Assembly (NCBI RefSeq): GCF_000001735.4
Contig: NC_003071.7
Location: 4,333,151 to 4,397,150, forward strand
Origin: Arabidopsis thaliana
Lineage: Eukaryota > Streptophyta > Magnoliopsida > Brassicales > Brassicaceae
Reading direction: 5' to 3'
DNA: 64,000 nucleotides
The notes beneath the pieces were generated by a model that saw only the letters and a program-made list of their open reading frames with translations, was not told where the DNA came from and ran no database searches. The position numbers were made by a program, and so were the translations under genes. Numbering within the stretch: position 1 is the stretch's first letter; every line of letters begins with the position of its first letter. Positions 23,097-33,699 of this stretch are shown here, piece after piece.

Positions 23097-24100
23097 ATTT
23101 TTAATTATACTTTCTTCTAATTTTTAGTGATCATTTTAACCCTATTTGAAAATGTTTTAGGTTAACAAAATGAAATATTGATTTTTTCCACCAAAACGGC
23201 TTTTTGCCTAAAGAAACTTTCACGCCAAAAAATTTCCCGCCAAATTGGTTTTTTCAAAAACAATTTTCCCCATATAACAAAAAAAATGGCGGAAAATATA
23301 TTTTTAAAACCTTTGTAATTCTTTTTAAAACTCTTGTAAAACTTTTTGAAACCTTTTGTAAGGGTTCACAAGAGTTTTAAAATATTTCAAATTTTTTTAC
23401 AAATGTTTTAAAATATTAAAACAAAACTTTTTAAGAGTTGAAAAATGATTTAATAATAAGAATTTTAAAAGGCCTTACAAAAGTTTCTAAAATCCTTGTA
23501 AATCGGTTTAAAACTATTTGAAAACTTTTGTAAATAATTTTAAAACCTTTTACAATGGTTTTAAAAGAATTATAAGTATCTTTAAATATTTATTAAGGTT
23601 TTGAAGTATTTACATGTGTATTTAAAGACTTTATAAAGATTTTAAAAGATTTCAAAATGATTTACAAGTGTTTTTAAGAACCGTACAAAGCTTTTAAAAA
23701 ACTTTACAAGGAATTTTAAGAGTTTTTAAAGGATGTACAAGAGTTTTCAAAAAATATTTTGCGGGAAAAAAACAATTTGGTGGGAAAACTAAATTTTGGA
23801 GCCAAAACTTTATTTGGCGAGTAAACTAAATTTTGGCGGACAAATTTCAGTTTCTTATTAAATATTCTAATTAAATGGAGGGTAATTTGGTTATTTTGTT
23901 CATGAAAAAGGATATTTTAAAAAATAGACAATGGTAAAGGGTATTTTTGCAAAAGAGCATTGGAAAAGAGTATTTTTACAAATCTTCCAAATACATTTGG
24001 GTATATTTGGTACCTACCTATTTATTAAATTTTATTCATTAAAGCTTTGATGGATTTTGAAACCTCTTACATTGGATAGTTCCATATTTAACAATATAGA
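23097..24100. mobile_element. Third MULE arm pair and flanking AT-rich DNA
   Basis: The left side (about 23130-23290) has GTTAACAAAATGAAATATTG and CCGCCAAATTGG. The right side (23760-23990) has GGCGGACAAATTTCAG, then GAGGGTAATTTGG and GGGTATTTTTGCAAAAG, the complement of the arm seen at 20447. The middle is again the TTTTAAAA/TTGTAAA repeat type. 23990-24100 is unassigned AT-rich DNA. No gene. Confidence 0.5.
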
Positions 24101-24210
24101 CTAGGTCAGTACTCGTGTTTCGCAAGGGGTTCATGATTTAATTAGTTTATAAATTTTGTTTCTGTATATATTACTAATATAGTTTTATTTTTATTCAAAA
24201 TAGATTTTTA
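24101..24210 (-). mobile_element. Helitron 3' end (extent unknown)
   Basis: On minus the sequence CCCCTTGCGAAACACGAG, then TACTGACCTAG, ends at 24101 before a T. It resembles the 3' hairpin plus CTAG of Arabidopsis Helitrons. The 5' end was not found; the sequence to the right soon becomes an Athila-type LTR. Confidence 0.45.
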
Positions 24211-24214
24211 GATT

Positions 24215-25370
24215 ATCAATTCCCAAAACACTATCCTGTCGTTGTAGTATTTTAGGTTGTCAATCCAATCTGCTGGTGTGATGCAAACAGATAAGATATT
24301 ATTAGAATGCACTAAGTCAAACCAAGCAGAGAGTTTTTGGTTTCTAACAGTCCTCATATGAAATAAAAGAACTGAAATAAAACTGAAATGCAAAATGGCA
24401 GTAACATGCAAATGAATGACAAAGCAGATAAGATAACAGGCAATCAAATGGATAAGAGATTCCTAAGGATGGAGTAATCGAATAGCGTGGTCTCCTTAAT
24501 CTATTTAGACGGTTGACAAAACTTCACAGAAGATATCTCTAGAAAACAAGTTCAATGAAAGATTAATTCACTACCGTGTAAGAAATCCTAAAGTGACGTT
24601 ATCTCCATTAGCGATCTCTAACTAAGCAGACAATATCGAATCAACTTGTTAAAGCCAATACCCGTTCTAAACGGCCAATACCTTGGGATAGAGACGAATA
24701 TCACTGGAATTAATAGATCCGACATTCCATCGAACGCCTTCTGAGCGCGGGAATGTCTGGATTCATATTCCAGTTGATCATAAAGGAACAAGCAATAAGC
24801 GCAACTAATCTAGAAGGGATTCCAATATTCTAAACTCAACCATCTAGACGACTAAGGTTACCACAACTACTCTATCCCATCCTCAGAAATACAATTCACT
24901 ACTCAGACATAAGCAAAGACAATATCATAGAAACGAATGAAAACATGATAAGGGATCGAGAAATGACAAAAGATAAACGAAATGATACTAAGACTGAAAT
25001 ATTTAATACTTGAAAGTGAATACAAAATCGCAGGAGAGCGTTGCGGCTACAAAAGTTTTAGAAAAAAGGATCATGCCCTAGGGAAAACCCCTAGAGGCTA
25101 TTTATAAAAGCAAGACAAGTTAAGTAAGGAAAGTCTTTGATAGTAGTCTTCACATCGGGAGATTGCGATTGGGCATATGATGGGCTGAAATGGGACTCAC
25201 TGCGATGGAGTATGTCATGGATCAAACTTGGCTTCAGGGACTCCACCTTGCAATCGTGTGGTCTGGAGTGAAGACGAGATAAAATTGTCCAGCGACCCTG
25301 CGATCGAGTAGATGTCATGAGGTGGTGATCGAGTGGTTTCTTCAGCTTCTCTTCTCTTCCGTATGCTCAG
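24215..25370 (-). mobile_element. Athila-type LTR fragment
   Basis: Read on minus, this segment follows the Athila LTR at 62355-64000 in order. It has ACTCGATC motifs first (about 25310-25335), then TTTTATAAATAGCC as a possible TATA box (about 25100), then AGAAGGCGTTCGATGGAATG (compare AAAAGACGTTCAAATGGATG at about 63352), and finally GATTGGATTGACAACC and TTTTGGGAATTGA (compare GACTGGATTGACACC and TTTTAGGGAAATTGA at about 63897 and 63938). Neither the TG start nor the CA end is preserved, and no internal region is attached. Confidence 0.7.
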
Positions 25371-25400
25371 TGTTGGTGTCGGATCCCGCACCAAAAGTCC
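25371..25400 (+). repeat. 30-bp module shared with the Tat LTR edge at 28822-28851
   Basis: TGTTGGTGTCGGATCCCGCA and the next 10 bases match the minus strand of 28851-28822 at 28 of 30 positions. In both places homology stops abruptly. At 28851 the sequence before it looks like a polypurine tract, so this may be the first 30 bp of a Tat LTR left at a recombination junction. Confidence 0.6.
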
Positions 25401-25586
25401 GAAGTCGTCTCAGCCTGTAATAAGCCCAATCGCTGACTTAATAATGATTTTACAAATATTTTTAAAAGGGGTTTAAAACGTTAATAATGATTTTACAAGG
25501 ATTTTTAAAAGGATTAGTACCTGAGCAGTAGGAAAAGAATGAGAAACAAAAGGATTTGAAGTCGTCTCAACCTATAATTAACACAA

Positions 25587-25943
25587 TCACTGACTTACTA
25601 AATCTATATATAAACCATTTTTAAAATTATAACACAAGAAAGTTATTGAAAAACCTACTCCACTGTCACAGAAATTTGCTCTACTCTGTGAGAATTTGTG
25701 CATAAAAGTTGCAAGTTGTCTATCGTTTCTAATATAAAGAGGATGAGATTGTATTGTTCTAGAAGTGGAGACTTGCTTATAACTAAGCTTCAAAGAATTG
25801 GTTGAACTATCTATTCGAAAATTCTCTACAAGAATATCAACCAATGCGTGATAGGTAATGTGCTCATCAATGAGCACTAAAGAAGCTCCCATTTCAATGT
25901 CTAATTCAAATTCCCAAGTCATATTGTTTGTCAACTTCCACAA
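25587..25943 (-). pseudogene. MuDR-type transposase, N-terminal fragment
   Basis: A 118-codon frame reading MTWEFELDIEMGASLVLIDE, then TYHALVDILVENFRID, LKLSYKQ, and IRNDRQLATFMHKF. The pattern W-x-F-x-x-D, a small helix, a +SY strand and (I/L)-x-ND-x-x-(L/V) is that of the N-terminal domain of plant MULE transposases. The zinc finger and the DDE core are not in this window. The first in-frame start in the track is a TTG; the true ATG could not be set. Confidence 0.6.
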
Positions 25944-26036
25944 ACCACAAACAGAATACTATTCTATCATTATAACCTGATAAGATAAATAACAACAAAA
26001 TCAATACCCACAAACATTGTCACTACAGAGAGAAGC

Positions 26037-26326
26037 ATGGTTTACAATTATTTTTAAAGCATAAGTAAGTGGCATATAATGATTTACAAGGAATTTTAAA
26101 AGCTTTGAAAATGGGTTAACATGATTTACAATCATTTTTAAAGCATAAGTAAGTGGCATAGAATGATTTACAAGGAATTTTAAAAGCTTTGAAAAGGGGT
26201 TAACATGGTTTACAATCGTTTTTAAAGCATAAGTAAGTGGCATATAATGATTTACAAGGAATTTTAAAAGCTTTGAAAAGTGGTTAACATGGTTTACAAT
26301 CGTTTTAAAGCATAAGTAAATGGCAT
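26037..26326 (+). repeat. Four tandem copies of the 84-bp MULE unit
   Basis: GCATAAGTAAGTGGCATA (or AAATGG in the last) starts at 26059, 26143, 26227 and 26310, a period of 83-84 bp. Copies differ by a few bases. The minus-strand frame through it, with repeated MPLTYALK and FLVNH, is a by-product of the repeat and not a protein. Confidence 0.85.
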
Positions 26327-26976
26327 AGACCTATCACGAAAGCGTAAGTAAAGGGGTAAACACTAAATCAAAACCAAAATTTATCACGGAACAATATAAC
26401 GAATTCAAATCTATCACAAAACAGTATAACGAATTCAAAAGGAATTAACGAATTCACATAATCAACCCCAAAATCGAAAGCAAAATAGTAGAATTTACAA
26501 GGATTTTAAAAACAATTCAATCATTAAATCTCAAACAAAATTCAAATTCGAAGCATCAACAAATGTCAAATTGTCGATTGAATCAATATCACGAATCACA
26601 TAAGCAACAACAAAATCGAAAACGAGACATTTAGGCTAAAATTACAAATTCGAAATCGATTCCATGAGAGAAAAACAAACATGGGGAAAACAAGAGATTG
26701 AAATGAAGACTGAGACGGTGAAATCGATAACACGAATCCGACAATCTCCGACGGCCACGACGCAATGCGACAGCGACAATTAAAACAATCTCCGACGGCG
26801 ATGACAGACGAAGAATACATATGACATCAATTGAAATTAGATCGATTAGTCTCTGTAGTTCACTAAGGGTATTTTGGGGATAAAATAATTAGGTGGGGTA
26901 GAAATAAAAATGGCTAAAAAATGGGTAAAGTTTAAAAGGAGCATCATGAAAAGGGCATTAGAAAGAATTTTACATA

Positions 26977-28815
26977 ATTATATAATAAAATATGTTTTCC
27001 TTATAAAAATGGTTTCTATCACTAACTCTTTAACCATCAACAACCTACTATTTTATTAAATGACATTGTTTTTTCCTTAGATTCTTATTGGATATCTCTT
27101 CTAAGTCGTTAATATTCATTTTCTTTATTTTTGAATTAGTATTTATTTTGCATTTTTCTCTAAACTACAATATGTTGTTGTATGTTTGTCTTTGTTTGAG
27201 GTTAGTATATTTTTTACTCATCGCTATTTGCCAATTTTCATAATTATTTTGAATCAATGGTGGAGTATTTATTAAGATATTAGTTTGTTTAGTGACAAAG
27301 TATGAGATAATATATTTTTTTACAAATGTGAGTACTTACAATTTGTTTTCTTATAGGATTAACAACTGATTGTATAATTTTTTTAATCCTTTTTCTATTT
27401 TTCATATTTTTCTTGTTTAGTTAGTAACTTATAATTAAAACATTTAGATTAATTTTCTAAATTCTATAGTTTTAGAAAATAAACATATAATTTTATTATA
27501 TATAAGTATAGTTTCCTTATAATAATCTTTTTATATTCTTCAAACTGTTTAAATTGTATAATTTTGTTGTAATTATTTTTTTATAATTTTTTAATTGTTA
27601 AATACAAAACTTTTGTTTGCGACATAACAAAAATCTCCTATGAAAATATAGGTATTAAAATTGCATTGATAGATTTGAAATTTCGTGTTTTTTTTAGTTG
27701 AAATTTATCCTCTTAATTATATGATTTTAATTTTTACTTATTTTGAAAATCTGTACTTTTCATTTTTTATGCATATATCAAAATAGAGAAGCATTTCCAT
27801 ATGTACATGTGTGAAATCTCATTAATAAATGGACATAACTTTATACTTTTATTTTTTATAATATTTTTTATTTTTTATAATGCATAGTTTCATTATAATT
27901 ATCCTCTATCTTTTATAATATTGTTCTAAAAAATTTATTTTTTATACATGTCAAAATCTAAGATCTCTAAAATTGACCCGTGTTATAATCTCCTGAGTTA
28001 CTATCAAAACCGTACTTTGTATAATAAGATCCCTTTAGGTAGACAAATATTTGTACTTTTTTATGTTAGTATCCAACATTATATTTTGTTGCCTAAACTG
28101 AACATTATTAAATTGTTAATTATAAGATTTCACCTATAGTATACCTTCCCGTATTAATATCGATCCAAACTCGTCCCACCATATAACTATACAACACTGG
28201 TTATTTAGAATTTCGATTGCCCTTTAAGGATAACAAAAGAAAGAAACAACAAATGTTGTTTTCAAATAGATATTCCAAAACCTTGTCTAGATTAATTAAA
28301 ATGGTATGAATTTTTTATTTATTTAATTACTTTTACATATTAATTATTCTACACAATTTATGAAATACTAATTGTTTTTTCTTTAGTATGTGCAGGTTGA
28401 CCCATTAACGATCCGATCCAACGCTTCTTCACCTGAAAATTTGCTTGGATTCTCTTCGTTTAAAAACAATACCAAATAAACAAACTTTTGCCTGATGAAA
28501 TCAATGACCGATCTTGGATGCAAGTTTAAAGAGTCTTTCCTCATCGTTCGTTCAGTTTCTTAATCGCTTCTTTGTATTTTCAAATTCGATTGATATTCTG
28601 TAAATTCCCTCATTTTGGTCAATTGCTTTAATGTAACTTCAAATTTGAGTTTTTTCATTCTCTTCAAACTCTGTTTTTAATGGATTTGATATGGTGAAGG
28701 AGAATACACTAAACATGGATGGGAAGAAGAAGGAGAAGCCAGCAGCTCAGTTTCACTCAATCGCATAGCCGGAGGAATCACCCACTCTATATCGTTCACG
28801 TGGCAATCTTTGGTT
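26977..28815. other. Helitron-like AT-rich DNA and an unassigned junction zone
   Basis: 27000-28200 is AT-rich and contains GATTTCACCTATAGTATACC and ATCGATCCAAACTCGTCCCACC, which match the interior phrases of the Helitron at 18385. It is probably another decayed Helitron in the same orientation, but neither end is clear. From 28390 to 28800 base composition changes; a 25-codon ATG frame (28691-28768, MVKENTLNMDGKKKEK at the start) could be a captured gene fragment. I do not recognise it. Confidence 0.4.
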
Positions 28816-29229
28816 GGTCCCGGACTTTCGGTGCGGGATTCGACACCAACAATTAGCCCTCCAAGTCTTTCGAAGTGTTATCCTAATTCGGAAGACTTTA
28901 ATGCTTTAATGTACAAAGATTGCGCTAGATGATTGTATGATTTCCCACCAAAATCTTGTTACTCCCTTGATTCCGGCACTGTCCATATTTACCCGTATGA
29001 CATCTGTCACCATTATGACCACATCTTAATTATTTACCATTAAAGCGGGAAAATCCTTCACCTTCCCCCACGACTCCCAAGGCGGTTCCATCATCATCAC
29101 CAGCTTGCGTGAGGTAAATTTATTTTATATCTTTCTTTTTTTTTACGCTTTTCTCTCTTAGAACAAAGATCCTCTCTGTTTTACTCTACCAATTTTTTCT
29201 TCGAACACCGGATTTTTTTATTCTCTACG

Positions 29230-31566
29230 ATGAATCCTGATACTGAAAGACCCGAATCCCCATCTTTCAACGAGTGTGGTTATAGCAATGATATATGCAC
29301 TCGCCCGAACGACATCGCCGGTCCACACTATATGTCTACTTGTACCCTTCAATGCCTTGAGCGACTGAAGGAGCTTTGCCGGATTCCGCCGGAGATTATG
29401 ACGGAATCAAAGATGCATGGTCCCATGGAGTCCCCGGAGGACCATCGCTCCGGTTATTTTTGCGTTTACGAGATCTATTTCAAGGGCTGCGGGTTGACCT
29501 TTCCTTTTCCTGAAGCCTTGGTCTGTTACTTGGAAACTCTTGGAATTGCCCTGTCCCAACTAACCCCCAACCTTCTCTGAACTATCTTGGGGAACATAAC
29601 TGTTACGGCGGAAGCCGGATACGTTATCGAGGTTCCTGAACTAAACAAGCTTCTTAGCGTGAGAAGTTCATCGAAGAAAACTGGGTACTTTTCGGCGTAC
29701 CCGAATGCCAACAGGAACCTCATCTCGCACCTCCCGAACAAGGATGAGAACTGGCATCAACCTTGGTTTTTGATTAAGAAAACCCTTGCTTCAATCGGAA
29801 ATCTTTCCGATGTGCTTCCATCGAAGTGGTCTACGAAACCCGGTAGAAATTAGGTCGCATATACCTTCTCTGTTTACCTTTACTGTTTATTGACCAAATC
29901 TGTTGTTTCACTTCGCAGCTTTCATCGCTCGGACTCTCTCGACCGAGGAATTCATCGAACTCTTCAAAATCGTCTTCGAAGGGGAAACCCTCTGGAATTC
30001 CTTCACCCGTGACCGGTTTATAGAGGCCAATCACAAACTCAGAATGAGCCCTCCCGGACAGCTTCATCAACTTCCGCCACCTCCTTCCCTATCTCAAGGA
30101 ACATTAGCCCGTGATCTTGCTTCTCGGTGGAAGGTGATATCAAAGCCGATGGCTGAGGCTTGCGAGGTAAACAAGACGTTCCTTGCTAGTTGACAATGGT
30201 AGCGCCGAAGGGGCCAGATCGGCCGATGCGTTTAGGTCAACACTCCGTCCTGAACGCCATGGTGGTCGTTCTCCTCGGAGAAAAAGATATCCCCGTCGTG
30301 ACTCTCCTCGCTCTTCTCCCCGAGGTGGACTGAGCAGCGAACCCATTGGTAATTTAGTTTGCAAAAAGAGAGACAGACCGGCTCGTGGCAGCTCTTCTCC
30401 CCGAAGGGACAAATCAAAGGCCCGGACTTTTGACAGATAGCGTCCCGGAATTTGAGAACGCTTCTTACTCCATGCTTACTATTCATCGCGGGGTAGTTTC
30501 ATTTCCCTTTTTCTAATCTTGCTATTCCTTTACGTACTAACTTACTTTCTCGGGCTTATACTCAGTGCCAGGCAAACAGCAAACTTAACGACATGGTTGA
30601 GCACTATGAAGGATTGCTGCTTAGTAGGGAGCAAGACATCGACACTTGGAAGGGCAAGTTTTCTTCCCTCGAGGCTGACCTCCGTCCCTCTCCGGTTCCA
30701 AGCAAAAATTGGAGGACCAAGTCGACCATCTCTCTTCTGAACTCATGGAATCAAACGGCGAGTTGCAAGATCAGTACCGTAGACATGACAAACTCCAAGA
30801 TGAACTCTCAGTTGCCCAAGATAGGCTTTCTGAATCTGAATCGGTTGCTTACACCTTGAACAACCAGTTCACCGAACTTAAGGCAAAGTACAAGGCAATC
30901 GCCAAGCTTCGAGATGCTGAGTTAGCTAAGTCGGCGTTAAAAGCCAGAAAAGAAGTGAAAGGTCGCAGGATAGAGCTGATTCAGGGGGCCATTCTTTTCA
31001 TTCAAACCGAAAAGGCAAGATCAGAGCTGGAATCTAATATTAAGGAGCACGAAAGCAACCTACTCTTGTTGGACCAGGTCCACGAGGAGGATTTCAGCGA
31101 GGAGTAAGAGAGGTCCGATTTGACAGCCGTTTTATCCGAGAAACATAGCCGCCTTCTTGCTCTCCCCGCTTCATCCTTCAACCCTCAGCACTTCAAAGAG
31201 TTCTTCATCGAATCACCCCCTTTGGGTGAATCGGGTTTAGATTGGGCTGGTAAACTTTCATACTTAAAGTTTTATCACTTACAGTTTTTTTATATATACT
31301 CTTTACTGATTTGAACTGTTCTCCTCAGGTTCAAGTGAATCGGATGATACTGCTGCACCTAAGGTGCCTGCCATACTGGTAGAGATTGTTGAACCTGACC
31401 CTATTTTGCCCAAAGCTCCTCCGTTGTGAACAGCGAGACGGAGATCATCCCGGATGATGAGTGTGATGCTAGGCACGAGCCGGGAACCTCTTTCGAGACA
31501 CTCCCTGGCGTTGAACCGAATGAAACCGAGACGACTGATGTCGAGCCCGAGATAGCTACGGATTAA
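29230..31566 (+). pseudogene. Tat antisense ORF A: putative gypsy-type transposon protein (Transposase_28-like) with coiled coil
   Basis: Spliced plus-strand gene. Exon 1, 29230-29842, carries RIPPEI, SGYFCVYEIYFKGCGLTFPF, PEALVCYLETLGIALSQLTP and a later ENWHQPWFLIKK block, typical of the PF04195 family. Exon 2 begins at 29919 (junction CCCG/CTTTC) and ends near 30166. Further exons give an RS-rich stretch (30230-30440), then a coiled coil (about 30580-31240, with LQDELSVAQDRLSESESV) and an acidic tail (31329-31566). Breaks: TGA at 29578 where Trp is expected, a frameshift near 30700, TAA at 31105, and a frameshift near 31425. The function of this protein is unknown. It is transcribed toward pol. 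Confidence 0.65.
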
Positions 31567-32113
31567 TAGTGGTTGCGTCCACTTGAAATTGGAGGTTGTC
31601 CCAAATATTTAAGAACTTGAAATTAATTATTGGATAAGTATTTACCTAAGGAGGCTTTTAAACTTTTTTTAAACTATGATCCCAAGAGGGTTTGACTAAA
31701 GTAGAATGCGGGTTTGCAAAGTCCGCCTTTAAATATTTTGACCATGTGGTTAAGTTTCGAGATTCTAAGGTTGATCAGACCTTTCTAATAGAACGCGAGA
31801 AATGAGCTCATCTTAACGCGAATTTCCCATCTCGGGTTGAGTTAATTCATTACATTTATTGGGCTTGGGCCTTAACTGTTATACCTTGTATTTAATGGGC
31901 TCTTTGTCTTAAATGCGACGGTTGCCATTTCCCATCCTATTTCTCGAGAAACCGGAAAAAACCTCACGCCTTTGAGGCAATAATTGCCTTTTATCGATTT
32001 CCAAATATGGCTTAAACCATTCGGACACGCCATCATTATTGAATTTTTGGTTTCAAGACAAGATCTAAACCTCTATAAATAAAAGTTTATCTATCACCGA
32101 ATTTCCCCCAAGT
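31567..32113. other. Spacer between antisense ORFs A and B
   Basis: No coding frame. It contains CTCTATAAATAAAAG at about 32070, a possible TATA box 40-80 bp before the start of ORF B. The rest shows nothing I can assign. Confidence 0.4.
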
Positions 32114-32149
32114 ATGATTTTAGAAATTTACTTGATAAACACCACGAGA

Positions 32150-32769
32150 ATGGAAAACGAAGGAGCCTCCACTGTCTGTCCTCTCGACCCTGGCAGTCCA
32201 TTGTTTCTGTCCGGCGATGATTTCGAACCTGCCGGCGTTCTCTTTCCACACACCGCTTTCCACTTTCCTCCGAAAGATAAAAAGGAGGCGTACGACTATA
32301 TGGACAAGGTCGGGATTCATTCTTCTTCCCTCTATTACGATTCTTCATCTTTTTTTTATATATTTACCGGTTTCCATGTTAGGTTGTCGACAAACATCGC
32401 CGCTTGTGCGATGAGAGGCAACGTCTGGGCCTCAAAAGGCAAACGCTCGAGGCCCGAATCGCTCGAGTGGAGAGGAAGGTGAGGGAAATGGAGAGTGATC
32501 CCTTTCAATGGGAGTTGAGGAACTTCGACTGCGTTGCCAAGATCCCGACTATGCTTTGGATGTACCTCCGCGCTCGTGGTCAAGTTCTCGGTCTCGTGAA
32601 TGCTCATGTTGAGGTGGTCCCATCCGATAGCGAGGAGGACGACGAAGAAGAGGACATCGACCCCTCGAATTGTGTCAAGAATGAACCCAAGGTAGACGAC
32701 AAAAATGAAGCGTCCACTTCGAATGCTGAATCGGCGATGAAGGAGCATGTTCCTAAACCTCTTCCATAA
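32150..32769 (+). CDS. Tat antisense ORF B, two exons, unknown function
   Basis: Exons 32150-32308 and 32383-32769, joined at GACAAG/GTCGGG and TTAG/GTTGTC in phase, give 181 residues with no stop. An in-frame ATG at 32114 could extend it by 12 residues. The protein begins MENEGAST, has a charged helical middle (LKRQTLEARIARVERKVREM) and an acidic run, SDSEEDDEEEDID, near the end. It looks like one of the small extra proteins of this retroelement group. I recognise no domain. It is the only intact frame of the element, which may be chance. Confidence 0.5.
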
Positions 32770-32907
32770 ATGTCCCCGAACTTGCTACTTACTTTTTTTT
32801 ATTTTTTTTTTAACTCGTTATGGGCTCCGGCTCATTTTTAATTTATGGAAACTTTTTTATTTCCTTGATCTCAAAATACTCGTTTTGGAGATATGTTTTA
32901 AATGCAG

Positions 32908-33490
32908 GGCCAACTGGAAGGCGTAGGTCTTTCCGCGAATCACTCCGGCCTCAAATAGAATTGCAATCTTCAAAGGTGCCAAGTCCCTATAAATTGCGAC
33001 TCCAAGTTTTCTTTATTTTTTATTACAACTTTCTTTTCCTTTTGCAGCTATGGAGTTTAACCTTCGATGTTCGGAGTCCATGCCAGACTTTTCTAGGGTC
33101 GGAATGATGGATGAGGACATCCCAAACGTGCGGGGAAGAGGGCCTTCTCAACCTCGTGGCTTCTTAAGGTCCCAAATCCGAGCTCCATGTGCATTGATGA
33201 AGGGACTTTCTGACATAGACCAAGAAATCACGATGGCATTCATCAAGGCTCTTGCGGTTCAGCACCAGAAGCGTTCGTTGGAAAGGAGGAAAATCCGAAA
33301 AAAGATTAACCGAATATTACGTAGGGTTATTGCGATATCGAGGGAACTTCACACCCTCAACTCTCACCCCGGGGACTGGATTGAGCTTGGAATTTCCGAA
33401 TTTGATCGCATACCGGATTGTATGATGCCGATTCTTGAACTCGCTGGTCAAGGAGTCCAACTGTTCTACAAGTCGAGAAGAGTTTCTTAA
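32908..33490 (+). CDS. Tat antisense ORF C, unknown function, partly spliced
   Basis: The main frame 33050-33490 reads MEFNLRCSESMPDFSRVGMM at the start, has a basic stretch (RSLERRKIRKKINRILRRVI) and ends FYKSRRVS. A short upstream exon (32908-32975, after TGCAG and before GTGCC) is likely but joins out of phase with the main frame, so the 5' end is not settled. The stop at 33490 is 210 bp from the stop of pol (33700) on the other strand, so the two transcription units converge. No known domain. Confidence 0.45.
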
Positions 33491-33699
33491 TTTGAAGTGC
33501 TAGCGTGACGAAACTTCGTCTTCTTTGCTTACTGCTTGAATACTTTCGTTTTGTTTCCTGTATTTGCATGTTCGCGTAGTCGAACTTTTCTTGCTTTGTT
33601 CGTTCGCACAGTCTGAACTCGTTCCCAAGCTGCGTACGTACCTATTTCAAGATCAAGCGACACCGTAGTTCATGTACATAACAAAAAACGCGTGTTTAC

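Larger units (their letters stand above)
25401..26975 (-). mobile_element. MULE end with transposase N-terminus and 84-bp repeats
   Basis: The outer arm near 26940-26975 (GGGCATTAGAAAGAATTTT) is the same as the arm end at 23070-23096. Moving inward on minus come a 5' leader-like region with a TCCGACGGC repeat (26730-26810), four copies of the 84-bp unit (26037-26326), and a Mutator transposase N-terminal exon (25943-25587). A 43-bp piece, GAAGTCGTCTCAACC onward, is duplicated at 25401-25443 and 25558-25601. The rest of the transposase is missing, replaced on the left by the Athila LTR fragment. Confidence 0.6.

Noticed and set aside
26001..26243. 80-codon frame with repeated MPLTYALK and FLVNH on minus
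   Set aside because: It is produced by the 84-bp noncoding repeat; the same words appear in frames at 46584 and 43348 wherever the repeat occurs.
30183..30440. SR-rich protein gene on its own
   Set aside because: The RS-rich frame lies between exons of the Tat antisense ORF A and fits as one of its exons or an intron read-through; no independent start.
29230..33490. Separate host genes on plus
   Set aside because: Their position between pol and the LTR edge of a Tat element and the Transposase_28-like start of ORF A make them element genes.
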